64,000 nt of DNA from Streptomyces scopuliridis RB72 (GCF_000718095.1 NZ_JOEI01000019.1:211120-275119), one strand, 5' to 3'. Shown: positions 34,554 through 43,480, counted from the first letter of the stretch. Notes: generated from the letters alone by a model not told the origin. Numbers and translations: made by a program.

Positions 34554-34765
34554 CTTTCCTCCGGGTAAGGAATTCTCCCCTTTGCGAATGTCGGTGAAGG
34601 TGCGAAAGTCGATGAGGCGGGCGGAGGAACCGGCCAGGGCATCGGAAACCCCCGCTGCGCCCCTGATCGCCCCGCCGATGGCCGGACACATGGCCTCGTT
34701 GGCTGCGCCACGCATCGTCACCGCACCACACCGGGTGTCGGATACGGCATCTGAAAGGAACACTC

Positions 34766-35611
34766 ATGAGCAAGGTCATTCTCGTCACGGGCGCCGGACG
34801 TGGTCTGGGCACCGACATCGTCCGCGAGGCCCTGGCGGCCGGCCACCAGGTCGTCGCCACCGGTCGCCGCCCCGAAGAGGTCGAGAAGACTCTCGGCGGT
34901 CCCCAGGACAACCTGCTGGTCACCAAGCTGGACGTCACCAGCCTGGAAGACGCCGAGGCCGCAGTGCGGGCCGCCGTCTACCGCTTCGGCCGCATCGACG
35001 TCCTGGTCAACAACGCCGGCAACTTCTTCGCCGGTTACTTCGAGGAGATCACGCCCGCGCAGATGCGCCAGCAGATCGAGACCAACCTCTTCGGTCCGAT
35101 GAATGTCACCCGCGCCGTCCTGCCCATCCTGCGCAAGCAGCGCGCCGGCCACATCATCACCCTCTCCTCCTCCGCCGGTCTGATCGGCCAGGAGTTCTGC
35201 GTCGCGTACGCCGCCTCCAAGTTCGGTGTCGAGGGCTGGATGGAATCCCTGCGCTACGACGTCGAGCCCTACAACATCCACACCACGGTCGTGGAGCCCG
35301 GCTTCTTCCGCACCGAACTCCTTGTGGACGGCTCCACCATCTGGCCCGAGCCGACCATCGACGACTACGCCGAGCGCACCACGGCCACCGTCGCGGCCTG
35401 GAAGAGCATGAACGGCCAGCAGACCGGCGACCCCGCCAAGCTCGCCCGCGCCCTGCTCACCATCGCCGGCCAGAGCAAGCCCCTGCTGCGCTTCGTCGCA
35501 GGCGCCGACGCCATCGAAGGCGTGACGGCCAAGGCCCAGGAACTCCTCGCCCAGGCCGAAGCCTCCCGCGAACTCGGCGGCGACCTGGGCTACGACGACA
35601 CCCACGCCTGA
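34766..35611 (+). CDS. Short-chain dehydrogenase/reductase (SDR), regulator-linked
   Basis: A 281-residue classical SDR: ILVTGAGRGLGTDIVREALA (residues 4-23), IDVLVNNAGNFFAGYF, TLSSSAGLIGQEFCVAYAAS KFGVEG with catalytic Ser and Tyr-x3-Lys. The C-terminal extension to 281 residues resembles SDRs annotated as oxidoreductases acting on ketones or steroids. AAAGGAA lies before ATG 34766. It is divergent from XRE/MmyB paralogue 4 with the conserved element between them. A cupin fragment follows. Confidence 0.88.
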   Translation: MSKVILVTGAGRGLGTDIVREALAAGHQVVATGRRPEEVEKTLGGPQDNLLVTKLDVTSLEDAEAAVRAAVYRFGRIDVLVNNAGNFFAGYFEEITPAQMRQQIETNLFGPMNVTRAVLPILRKQRAGHIITLSSSAGLIGQEFCVAYAASKFGVEGWMESLRYDVEPYNIHTTVVEPGFFRTELLVDGSTIWPEPTIDDYAERTTATVAAWKSMNGQQTGDPAKLARALLTIAGQSKPLLRFVAGADAIEGVTAKAQELLAQAEASRELGGDLGYDDTHA

Positions 35612-35645
35612 ACGCCCCGAGCGGCCGCCTGCCTCGCTGCCGCGT

Positions 35646-35882
35646 GAAGCGGCGGCCGCACTCTTCGAAGAAGGCACGATGGAGTTCCTCGAAGCTCACC
35701 CCGGCGACATCATCCACACGCCCCCGGGCGAGGCTCACTGGCACGGCGCCGCCCCCGGCCAGTTCATGACCCACTTCGCCCTGTGGGAGAACCCCGGCCC
35801 CGACGCGGGACCGGAAAGCAGCTGGTTCGAGCACGTGGCCGACGACGAGTACAGCGGCCCGCGCCGCAGCACCCGCCGCTGA
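35646..35882 (+). pseudogene. C-terminal cupin fragment
   Basis: MEFLEAHPGDIIHTPPGEAH WHGAAP and MTHFALWE form the second half of a small cupin of the kind fused or linked to carboxymuconolactone decarboxylases. The first cupin motif is missing, and the segment starts abruptly 34 bp after the SDR stop. A short product could still be made from ATG 35679, but the barrel would be incomplete. It is unrelated to the cupins at 9850 and 12273. Confidence 0.55.
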
Positions 35883-35988
35883 TCCAGGGGCTCGGACCCC
35901 GGCCCGAGCTGCGCGGCGGCATGTCACACCACGCCCCTTCTCTGACTGGTCGACACCAAGCCGGCCGGCGTTTGGAGCTACGCACACC

Positions 35989-36756
35989 ATGAACCCGACC
36001 TACAACTTCGAGAACAAGGTGGCGCTCGTCACCGGCGCGGCGTCCGGTATGGGGCTCGCGACAGCCCAGGCCTTCGCCGAGGCCGGCGCCGCTGTCGTGC
36101 TGGCGGATGTCGATGACGGCGCAGTCCGGGCCGCGGCCGAGGAACTGGCGTCATACGGCCACCGGGCGATCGGTGTCACCTGCGACGTCACCGACGAAAG
36201 CCAGACGGCCGCGATGGTGGAACGCGCGGTCACGACGTTCGGCCGCCTGGACATGGCGTTCAACAACGCCGGTGTGCAAGTGCCACCGATGGACGCGGCC
36301 GACGAGCCGGCCGAGAACTTCGACTTCGTGAACGCGGTCAACCTGCGCGGCGTCTGGGCCGGCATGAAGCACGAGCTCCGCCAGATGCGGGAACAAGGCA
36401 GCGGCGTCATCGTCAACTGCTCTTCGCTGGGCGGGCTGCTGGGCATGCCGCAGCGCGCTGCCTATCACGCGTCCAAGCACGGCGTGATCGGCCTGACCAA
36501 GAGCGCCGCAGTCGAATACGCACCCAAGGGAATCCGGATCAACGCCGTATGCCCCGGAGTGATCGACACTCCCATGGCCGCGGACATGGTCGAGAACCAG
36601 GCCGAAGCCATGGCGGAGATCATGAAAGAGCAGTCGATCGGAAGGCTGGGGCGCGCGGACGAGATCGCCGCGGCCGTTCTCTGGCTGTGCAGCCCGGGCG
36701 CCAGTCTCGTGGTCGGCGTAGCTCTGCCGGTCGACGGCGGCTTCACCGCTCACTGA
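35989..36756 (+). CDS. Short-chain dehydrogenase/reductase (glucose 1-dehydrogenase type)
   Basis: A 255-residue classical SDR: ALVTGAASGMGLATAQAFAE (residues 10-29), CDVTDESQTAAMV, LDMAFNNAGVQVPPMD, IVNCSSLGGLLGM, YHASKHGVIGLTKSAAVEYA and the usual tail GVALPVDGGFTAH. The Asp in VLADVDDGAV after the second strand favours NAD over NADP. Substrate unknown. The gene is followed at once by a strong hairpin (36779-36807), so it ends a transcription unit. Confidence 0.9.
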   Translation: MNPTYNFENKVALVTGAASGMGLATAQAFAEAGAAVVLADVDDGAVRAAAEELASYGHRAIGVTCDVTDESQTAAMVERAVTTFGRLDMAFNNAGVQVPPMDAADEPAENFDFVNAVNLRGVWAGMKHELRQMREQGSGVIVNCSSLGGLLGMPQRAAYHASKHGVIGLTKSAAVEYAPKGIRINAVCPGVIDTPMAADMVENQAEAMAEIMKEQSIGRLGRADEIAAAVLWLCSPGASLVVGVALPVDGGFTAH

Positions 36757-36778
36757 CCAACGGATGAGGTCCGCAACA

Positions 36779-36807
36779 GCCGGCCGACGATCAGTACGTC
36801 GGCCGGC
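36779..36807 (+). terminator. Strong hairpin terminator
   Basis: GCCGGCCGACG, a 7-base loop, then CGTCGGCCGGC: a perfect 11-bp GC stem 23 bp after the SDR stop. No T-run follows, as is common in streptomycetes. Confidence 0.75.
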
Positions 36808-36933
36808 AACTGCGGCTGCTCGACGACGTGTTGCCGGATCTGCGAACAGCTGGCGCTCGATGACCGCACTCGGACGCAGAAGAACGGTCCAACCCCTTGA
36901 CGCACTGCGGGGAAAGCCCTCAGGATCCTGACC

Positions 36934-36959
36934 GGAATCGTTTCCACGGAATCGTTTCC
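36934..36959. promoter_or_regulatory. Tandem LacI-type operators
   Basis: GGAATCGTTTCC occurs twice (36934-36945 and 36948-36959), start to start 14 bp. Each is a near-palindrome GGAA-n-CG-n-TTCC with the central CG typical of LacI/GalR sites. They end 43 bp before the LacI-type gene, so autoregulation is likely. I found no exact copy elsewhere in the window. Confidence 0.7.
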
Positions 36960-37002
36960 GGACAGCAGGTGCCACACAACCCTCGTCGCGATCGAGAGGC
37001 CC

Positions 37003-38013
37003 ATGGACAGCACCGTGACCATCAAGGACGTCGCCGCGCGCGCCGGCGTGTCCGTCGCTACGACTTCACGAGTGCTCTCCGGCAACCCTTCCACGTCCGC
37101 CAAGTCCCGCGAGCGCGTCCGGGCCGCTGTCGAAGATCTCGGCTACCGGCCCGACGCCCGCGCCCGTTCCCTGCGCTCCGCCCGTTCTCAGACGGTCGGA
37201 CTGCTCATCTCCGATGTGCGCAACCCGTTCTTCGCCGACGTCGCGCACGGGGCCGAACAGGCCGCGCTGCGCTCGTCGTACGTCACCCTGCTCGCCAACG
37301 CCAACGAGGACCCCCGGCAGCAGGACACCTATCTGGAGAGCTTTCTGACCCAGCGGGTCGACGGCATCATCATCGCTCCGCAGGGCGAGGGAAGCGCCAA
37401 TCTGCGCGCCCTTGCCACGAAGGTGCCCCTCGTCTTCGTCGACCGGACCGTCGAAGGATTCGAGGTGCCCAGTGTTACCACCGACAACGCCGGCGGCATC
37501 GACCAGGCTGTCGCCCACCTCGCCGACCGCGGACACACCCGCATCGGATACATCGGTGGTCCCTTCTCCATCTCCACCGGCCGTGCCCGCCACGATGCCT
37601 TCGTGGACGCCGTCCGGCGTTACGGACTCGACAGCGATCCCGAGCTGATCACCTCCGGGGACTTCCGTTCCGCGAGCGGCTACACGGCCGCGGAAAGACT
37701 GCTGTCCGGCGGGCGACCGCCGACCGCGCTGCTCGCCGCGGACAGCCTCATGGCAGTGGGGGCGCTCGGCACGCTGCGCCGCCGGGGGCTGCGGATCGGC
37801 GTGGACGTCGACCTGGTGGCCTTCGACGACATCGAGTGGTTCTCCGAACTCGACCCGCCACTCACCGTCGTGTCGCACGACGCCGAGGCCATGGGGTCGA
37901 CGGCGATGCGGTTGCTCCTCGACGTCGTCGAGGGCGGCGCGCCTTCCTCGGTGGTCCTGCCGGCACGTCTCGTCGTACGCGCGTCGTCGGGTGGGACGTG
38001 CGGGGAAGCGTAA
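37003..38013 (+). CDS. LacI/GalR family transcriptional regulator
   Basis: A 336-residue LacI protein. The helix-turn-helix and hinge read TIKDVAARAGVSVATTSRVL (residues 6-25). The core begins QTVGLLISDVRNPFFADVAH, followed by the effector-domain text DGIIIAPQGEG and the typical FVDRTVEGF and GYIGGPFSISTGRARHDAF. LacI-type repressors respond to sugars or sugar phosphates. The tandem operators just upstream suggest self-control, and the RpiB-type isomerase gene 339 bp downstream is the only plausible nearby sugar enzyme before dhaK. Confidence 0.88.
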   Translation: MDSTVTIKDVAARAGVSVATTSRVLSGNPSTSAKSRERVRAAVEDLGYRPDARARSLRSARSQTVGLLISDVRNPFFADVAHGAEQAALRSSYVTLLANANEDPRQQDTYLESFLTQRVDGIIIAPQGEGSANLRALATKVPLVFVDRTVEGFEVPSVTTDNAGGIDQAVAHLADRGHTRIGYIGGPFSISTGRARHDAFVDAVRRYGLDSDPELITSGDFRSASGYTAAERLLSGGRPPTALLAADSLMAVGALGTLRRRGLRIGVDVDLVAFDDIEWFSELDPPLTVVSHDAEAMGSTAMRLLLDVVEGGAPSSVVLPARLVVRASSGGTCGEA

Positions 38014-38352
38014 GCGGCCCTCGTCGGCAGGACTGAGCAGCTCGCCCGCCAGGGCAGCGAACCTGCCCTGCCCCAGCCCTCCTCCTGCCTGCCTCCACAC
38101 CACAACTGTTCTTCTGTACGCATCAGGGAGCAGGCATCCCCGGGGGTGTTCGCCGTCCCGTATCGCTTCATGCCGTCCGCGTCATGAGCGGGGGATACCC
38201 ATGCCCCCTGTCTTCGCCGCCAGCAGCCCGATGCCGAAGGACTCCGGCATGACGGAGCCCTTCGGCCGGCCTCCTGTCGTTGGAGTCGCCTTCCTGGCTC
38301 CTCCAGCTCCGCCAACCCATCTGTCCCGCCAATCTCTCCCGAGGACTGACCT
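38014..38352. other. Intergenic region without a gene
   Basis: 339 bp between the LacI-type and RpiB-type genes. No gene, no further copy of the LacI operator and no clear hairpin seen. Confidence 0.5.
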
Positions 38353-38817
38353 ATGCGAATCGCTCTGGGTAACGATCACGCCGGATACGCGCTCAAGGAG
38401 CACGTACGCGGAATCCTGGAGGGCCTCGGTCACCAGGTGCTCGACCGCGGCACCGACAGCGACGCTCCGGTCGATTTCCCCGACATCACCTTCGCCACCT
38501 GCGACGCCGTGCGTACCGGTGAGGCCGACCGTGCTGTGCTCGTGTGCGGTACGGGCGCTGGTGCCCTCATGGCGGCGAACAAGATCGCCGGGATCCGCTG
38601 CGGTCTCGGACACGACGTGTACTCGGCCCACCAGGCCGTCGAGCACGACGACGCCAACGCCATCGCGATGGGCGCCTGGCTGATCGGTCCCGCGATGGCG
38701 GGCGCGGTCATCGAGGCGTTCCTCGGCGCGAGGTTCGACAACGACGTGGACACCGTCCGCCGGGTCGCCAAGCTCCGTGAACTGGAACTGAGGTCGGCCC
38801 GCGAACTCGACCAGTGA
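38353..38817 (+). CDS. RpiB/LacA/LacB family sugar-phosphate isomerase
   Basis: A 154-residue isomerase: MRIALGNDHAGYALKEHVRG, VDFPDITFATCDAVRTGEAD, VLVCGTGAGALMAANKIAGI and ANAIAMGAWLIGPAMAGAVI. The GTGAG loop and the His in NDHAG belong to the active site of this fold. The catalytic Cys of RpiB corresponds to that in VLVCGTG. The group includes ribose-5-phosphate isomerase B, galactose-6-phosphate isomerase and the erythrulose-phosphate isomerases. GAGG lies before the ATG. With dhaKLM 0.7 kb downstream, a tetrose or triose pathway is possible, but ribose phosphate remains equally plausible. Confidence 0.85.
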   Translation: MRIALGNDHAGYALKEHVRGILEGLGHQVLDRGTDSDAPVDFPDITFATCDAVRTGEADRAVLVCGTGAGALMAANKIAGIRCGLGHDVYSAHQAVEHDDANAIAMGAWLIGPAMAGAVIEAFLGARFDNDVDTVRRVAKLRELELRSARELDQ

Positions 38818-38944
38818 AACGGAGTCGGCACGCCGGTTCTGACAGTGCGTCTTCCCGGGTACCTGAGCTCGGGCCGGTACCGCTGAAGGCGCGTGAGCGC
38901 GTCCGTCATTGCACAGTGGACAGGTCGGCCGACGCGGCGGCGAC

Positions 38945-39229
38945 GGCCGGTCCCGCAAGGCGATCCTCGAACAGATCGACGCCTCCCTGACCCGGCTCGG
39001 CACCGACTACATCGATTGCTACCAGATCCACCGCTACGACGAGACCCCGGTCGAAGGGACCATGGAGGCCCTCCACGACATCGTCAAGGCCGGCAAGGTC
39101 CGCACCATCGGCGCCTCCTCGATGTACGCCTGGCAGTTCGCCAAACTCCAGCACGCAGCCGACCTCGGCGCTGTGGGTGCGGTCCGGGTGCCGAAGCCGC
39201 ACACCCATTACGGCTTCCCCTCACGCTGA
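38945..39229 (+). pseudogene. Internal fragment of an aldo/keto reductase
   Basis: RKAILEQIDASLTRLGTDYI, CYQIHRYDETPVEGTMEALH and ASSMYAWQFAKLQHAADL match residues about 103-180 of the intact enzyme at 26881, with the catalytic His. Both ends are missing and the text runs out into unrelated sequence. The following 39230-39526 contains no recognisable gene. Confidence 0.75.
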
Positions 39230-39526
39230 GCAACGTGAAACCGATCCGCGGCGCGGACGACTCCAGGGAGAGGCATACACCTCCCCACCATTACGTCGTA
39301 TGCCGTGCCACCTGGCCGGGTTCGATCGATACTGGAACCGGGCGGCAAACCGCCGCCCGACCGCCCGACCAGGAGCTGACGATGCATCAGGAAAGTCAGC
39401 ATCAGTACCGCCGGACCTCGCTTCGAAGCGCCTGGGACCGCCGAGATCACAGAGCAACCCACATGTGACCTGACCTGCAAAAACGCTGGTCAGAGGCGTG
39501 TCCGCCACTCTACTTAGGAGGCACCC

Positions 39527-40519
39527 TTGAAGATGCTCATCAATGTGCCGGAGACGGTCGTCGCGGATGCCCTGCGGGGTATGGCCTCCGCGCATCCCGG
39601 GCTCTCCGTCGATGTGGACAACCGTGTGGTGGTACGGGGCGACGCGCCCGTCGCGGGGAAGGTGGGGCTCGTATCCGGGGGTGGGTCCGGGCATGAGCCG
39701 TTGCATGGCGGGTTCGTCGGGCCCGGAATGCTCTCCGCCGCTTGTCCCGGTGAGGTGTTCACCTCCCCCGTGCCCGATCAGATGGTGCGGGCCGCCGCCG
39801 CGGTCGACAGTGGGGCCGGGGTCCTGTTCATCGTCAAGAACTACACCGGGGACGTCCTGAACTTCGACATGGCCGCCGAGCTGGCCGAGGACGAGGGCGT
39901 TCAGATCGCGAAGGTGCTGGTCAACGACGATGTGGCGGTGACCGACAGTCTCTATACGGCGGGGCGGCGCGGTACGGGTGCCACGTTGTTCGTCGAGAAG
40001 CTGGCGGGGGCCGCGGCCGAGGAGGGGCAGCCGCTGGAGCGGGTCGAGGCGATCGGCCGGCGGGTGAACGAGAGCGCGCGGAGCTTCGGTGTCGCCCTGA
40101 CCGCCGTCAGCACGCCCGCCAAGGGCAGCCCGACCTTCGATCTGCCCGAGGGTGAGCTGGAGCTGGGCATCGGGATCCATGGCGAACCCGGCCGTGAACG
40201 GCGCGCGATGATGACGTCGCACGAGATCGCGGACTTCGCCGTGAACGCGGTCCTGGAGGATCTGCGCCCGTCGAGCCCGGTGATCGCTCTGGTCAACGGC
40301 ATGGGCGGCACGCCGCTGCTGGAGCTCTACGGATTCAACGCCGAGGTGCAACGGGTCCTGAGCGAGCGGGGCGTACCGGTGGCCCGTACGCTCGTCGGCA
40401 ACTATGTGACCTCGCTCGACATGGCAGGTTGCTCGGTGACTCTCTGCCAGGTCGACGAGGAGCTGCTGCGGCTGTGGGACGCACCGGTGGAGACCGCCGC
40501 GCTCCGCTGGGGCCGCTGA
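39527..40519 (+). CDS. dhaK: Dihydroxyacetone kinase subunit DhaK
   Basis: About 330 residues. DhaK binds dihydroxyacetone covalently through a histidine, here in GIGIHGEPG at about residue 218, and with the glycine-rich VSGGGSGHEPLHGGFVGPGM at about 48-67. It is phosphorylated by phosphoryl transfer from DhaL. AGGAGG precedes two possible starts: TTG 39527 (5 bp) and ATG 39533 (11 bp). It is first of the dhaK-dhaL-dhaM operon. The PTS-type third subunit shows that the phosphate donor is PEP via EI and HPr, not ATP. Confidence 0.93.
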   Translation: MKMLINVPETVVADALRGMASAHPGLSVDVDNRVVVRGDAPVAGKVGLVSGGGSGHEPLHGGFVGPGMLSAACPGEVFTSPVPDQMVRAAAAVDSGAGVLFIVKNYTGDVLNFDMAAELAEDEGVQIAKVLVNDDVAVTDSLYTAGRRGTGATLFVEKLAGAAAEEGQPLERVEAIGRRVNESARSFGVALTAVSTPAKGSPTFDLPEGELELGIGIHGEPGRERRAMMTSHEIADFAVNAVLEDLRPSSPVIALVNGMGGTPLLELYGFNAEVQRVLSERGVPVARTLVGNYVTSLDMAGCSVTLCQVDEELLRLWDAPVETAALRWGR

Positions 40520-40595
40520 GTACCGAGGGGAACCGGGCACGGCAGGGACGGACAGCAGGGTCGGCAGCGAACGACCCACGGGGCGAGGAGATCAC

Positions 40596-41225
40596 GTGAC
40601 CGATCAGAATCCCGGCCGGATGCTCGACACCGGCTTCTTCCGCGGCTGGCTGACCGCGGCGGCGGCAGCCGTGGAGCGTGAGGCGGACCGGCTCACCGAG
40701 CTGGACTCGGCCATCGGCGACGCGGACCACGGCAGCAATATGCAGCGCGGTTTCCGGGCGGTCATGACCGTACTGGAGAAGGAGCAGCCGGCCGGGCCGG
40801 GCGCCGTACTGATACTGGCGGGGCGCCAGCTCATCTCCACGGTGGGCGGCGCGTCCGGGCCGCTGTACGGGACGCTGCTGCGGCGTACGGGCAAGGCACT
40901 CGGCGACGCCACCGAGGTGACGTCCGCGCAGCTGACCGAGGCGCTGCGTACGGGGGTGGCGGCGGTGGCCCAGCTGGGCGGGGCGAAGGCCGGCGACAAG
41001 ACGATGCTGGACGCGCTGGAGCCCGCGGTCGAGGCGCTCGGCACCTCGTTCGCGGCGGCGGCGGAAGCGGCGGACCAAGGGGCACTGGCGACCGTGCCGC
41101 TCCAGGCGCGCAAGGGCAGGGCGAGCTATCTGGGCGAGCGGAGCATCGGGCACCAGGATCCGGGGGCCACCTCCTCCGCCCTGCTGATCGGCGCGCTCGC
41201 GCAAACGGCGGGGGCGACGGAATGA
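40596..41225 (+). CDS. dhaL: Dihydroxyacetone kinase subunit DhaL (ADP-binding)
   Basis: A 209-residue helical subunit that carries a tightly bound ADP. The Mg-ADP aspartates lie in ELDSAIGDADHGSNMQRGF; GGASGPLYGTLL and GDKTMLDAL complete the family pattern, and SIGHQDPGATSS is the usual end. It accepts phosphate from DhaM onto ADP and passes it to dihydroxyacetone in DhaK. GTG 40596 has GGCGAGGAG upstream. Its stop overlaps the dhaM start (ATGA at 41222), implying coupled translation. Confidence 0.93.
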   Translation: MTDQNPGRMLDTGFFRGWLTAAAAAVEREADRLTELDSAIGDADHGSNMQRGFRAVMTVLEKEQPAGPGAVLILAGRQLISTVGGASGPLYGTLLRRTGKALGDATEVTSAQLTEALRTGVAAVAQLGGAKAGDKTMLDALEPAVEALGTSFAAAAEAADQGALATVPLQARKGRASYLGERSIGHQDPGATSSALLIGALAQTAGATE

Positions 41226-41632
41226 GCATCGAGGCGCCGGTGGGCATCGTGCTGGTGTCGCACAGCGGGCCGGTCGCCGTGGCCGTCGCCGCGCTGGCGC
41301 AAGGGCTGGCGGGCGGCGGCGCGACCGCTCCGGTGGCGGCGGCGGGCGGCACTCCGGACGGCGGGCTCGGCACCAGCTCAGAGCTGATCGTGGCCGCCGC
41401 CGCGGAGGTGGACCGGGGGGCGGGGATCGCGATCCTGGTGGATCTCGGCAGCGCCGTGCTGACGGTGAAGTCGCTGCTCGCCGAGGGGGACGAACTGCCG
41501 GAGGGCGCCCGGCTGGTGGACGCGCCCTTCGTGGAGGGCGCGGTGGCTGCGCTGGTCACCGCCTCGGCCGGCGGCGACCTGGACGCGGTGGCCGCCGCGG
41601 CGGCGGAGGCGTACCAGTACCGCAAGGAATGA
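41222..41632 (+). CDS. dhaM: PTS-type phosphotransferase subunit DhaM (EIIA-man domain)
   Basis: A 136-residue protein with only the EIIA-mannose-like domain: PVGIVLVSHSGPVAVAVAAL, in which His14 is the phospho-acceptor, and GGLGTSSELI and ILVDLGSAVLTVKSLL. Short DhaM proteins of this type receive phosphate from the general HPr. It overlaps dhaL by four bases. Its stop codon is the first three bases of a 12-bp minisatellite (41630-41736), so length variation in the array would begin exactly at the end of the protein. Confidence 0.9.
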   Translation: MSIEAPVGIVLVSHSGPVAVAVAALAQGLAGGGATAPVAAAGGTPDGGLGTSSELIVAAAAEVDRGAGIAILVDLGSAVLTVKSLLAEGDELPEGARLVDAPFVEGAVAALVTASAGGDLDAVAAAAAEAYQYRKE

Positions 41633-41736
41633 CCCGGCGAGTGACCGAGCGCGTGCCCTGGCAAGTGACCGAGCGCGTGCCCGGCGGATGACCCGGCGAG
41701 TGAGCCGGTGAGTGCCCCGGCAAATGACCCGGGAGC
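41630..41736. repeat. 12-bp minisatellite, about nine units
   Basis: Units in order: TGACCCGGCGAG, TGACCGAGCGCG, TGCCCTGGCAAG, TGACCGAGCGCG, TGCCCGGCGGA (11 bases), TGACCCGGCGAG, TGAGCCGGTGAG, TGCCCCGGCAAA, TGACCCGGGAGC. An exact 19-base repeat of 24-bp period lies inside (41640-41658 and 41664-41682). The first unit includes the dhaM stop codon. The gap to the next gene (41737-41920) has no other feature. Confidence 0.8.
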
Positions 41737-41920
41737 GAGCCGGCGTACCGGGACGACCCGGCCGAGCTGACGCGTGGGCGCGCGGACGCGTGGCGGGGAA
41801 AGCGATGAAAACGGCGCATAGTCGCCGTGATCCGCGCATCACCTCGCAGGAATACTGAACCCTCACGGATCGGCGGCGCCGACAGCCCTGTTGGCGCCGG
41901 CATGACCGGGAGGGACCAGC

Positions 41921-43360
41921 ATGGTGAACGTGGCGGACGTGGAGACGGACCCGGCCGGCGGGAACGGACGGGCCGGCTCCACGGACCGCCGGACCCGCCA
42001 CGCCGTGGTCGTCGGCGGGAGCATCGCGGCCCTGCTGACGGCCCGGACGCTCAGCGCCCACGCGGACCGGGTGACTGTCGTCGAACGCGACCGCTTGCCC
42101 GAAGGACCGGAGCCCCGGGCGGGCGTCCCGCAGAGCCGTCATACCCATGTCCTGCTGGAAGGCGGCCGGCGGGCGCTGGAGGAACTGCTCCCCGGGATCG
42201 TGGCCGAACTCCGCGAGCACGGCGCGCCCCGGGTCGGCATGCCGCGCGACCTGGCGCAGTGGCAGAACGGCCGCTTCTACCGACGTACCCCCTCCACCGT
42301 CCATCTCCTCACCGGCACCCGGCCCGTGCTGGAGTGGCTCATCCGGCGCCGGGTCCTGGCCGATCGGCGGATCACGCTCCTGGAGGGCACGGAGGTCGTG
42401 GGGCTGATGGGCGACGCGGCCCGCGTCCGGGGCGTACGGCTGCGCGAGCGCGGGACCCGCGGCCGTCTCGACGTACGGTCGATGACCGCCGATCTGGTCG
42501 TGGACGCCTCGGGACGGGCCACCCACGCGTCCGACTGGCTGGCCGGGATCGGCGCCGAGCCCGCCCACGAGGAGACGCTGGACACCGGACTCGCCTACGC
42601 GACCCGGCTCTATCGCGCGCCGGAGTCCATCGAGGGGACGGACTGCCCCGGCTACTACTTCATCCCGGGCCGTGGCGAGCCGCACGGTGCGGTCGCCCTG
42701 CCCATCGAGGACGGCCGCTATCTCGTCACGCTCTCCGGCCTGCGCGGCAGCGAACCGCCCTCGGACGAGGCCGCGTTCACCGAGTTCGCTGCCCTGCTCC
42801 CCCATCCGGTGCTGCACGACTGGCTGTTGAAGGCCCAGCCGGAGTCGGCCGCGCACACGTTCCGCGCCACGGCCAATGTCCGGCGGCGCTACGACCTCCC
42901 CGGGCGCCGGCCCGCCGGGTTCCTCGCCGTCGGCGACGCGCTGTGCGCCTTCAATCCGGTGTACGGGCAGGGCATGGCGGTCGCCGCGCTCGGCGCGCTC
43001 GCGCTGCGTGACGCGCTCGCCGACCCCCGCCGTACGCCGACGACCCGGCGCGTACAGCGGGCGGTGCTCGGGGCCGCGCGCCAGGCCTGGGACATCGCGG
43101 CCGGCGCCGACAGGGAGCTGCCCGGGGCGACCGGAAACGCGGCGCGGACGCGGGCGATGGACCGTCCCGGCGCCTGGTATGTCGCACGGGTGGTGGACCG
43201 CGCGCCCGGCGATCCGGTGGTCGGAGCGGCGTTCCGCGCCGCGTGCGCGCTGACCGCGCCGGTCAGCGGGCTCTTCGCGCCGCGAGTGGCGCGCGCGGTG
43301 CTGTTCGGACCTCCCCTGCCGGCACCGGCGGATCCGCCGCGGCGGCCGGAGACCGTATAA
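41921..43360 (+). CDS. FAD-dependent oxidoreductase/monooxygenase (geranylgeranyl-reductase-like fold)
   Basis: A 479-residue flavoprotein. The dinucleotide fold reads AVVVGGSIAALLTARTLSAH (about residues 28-47), followed by VTVVERD. The GD motif region reads PAGFLAVGDALCAFNPVYGQ GMAVAALGALALRDAL, where FAD ribose and substrate bind in the PHBH/geranylgeranyl reductase group. SRHTHVLLEGGRRALEEL is typical of the uncharacterised actinobacterial members. No reductase partner or biosynthetic cluster is adjacent, so the substrate is unknown. ATG 41921 is preceded by GGGAGG. Confidence 0.8.
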   Translation: MVNVADVETDPAGGNGRAGSTDRRTRHAVVVGGSIAALLTARTLSAHADRVTVVERDRLPEGPEPRAGVPQSRHTHVLLEGGRRALEELLPGIVAELREHGAPRVGMPRDLAQWQNGRFYRRTPSTVHLLTGTRPVLEWLIRRRVLADRRITLLEGTEVVGLMGDAARVRGVRLRERGTRGRLDVRSMTADLVVDASGRATHASDWLAGIGAEPAHEETLDTGLAYATRLYRAPESIEGTDCPGYYFIPGRGEPHGAVALPIEDGRYLVTLSGLRGSEPPSDEAAFTEFAALLPHPVLHDWLLKAQPESAAHTFRATANVRRRYDLPGRRPAGFLAVGDALCAFNPVYGQGMAVAALGALALRDALADPRRTPTTRRVQRAVLGAARQAWDIAAGADRELPGATGNAARTRAMDRPGAWYVARVVDRAPGDPVVGAAFRAACALTAPVSGLFAPRVARAVLFGPPLPAPADPPRRPETV

Positions 43361-43480
43361 GCGCGCGATGTCCCGTCGGCCCCGGCGGCGGGTGTGCCGC
43401 CGCCTTGCCGACCGTCCGTTCCGGGCACAGGCTCACTCCTGAGGAACGCGAACGGAAACTCCAGGAGCGGGGTGTGGCGC

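Noticed and set aside
41630..41736. Possible tandem binding sites or attachment site
   Set aside because: Degenerate 12-bp units without symmetry; no integrase or tRNA nearby.
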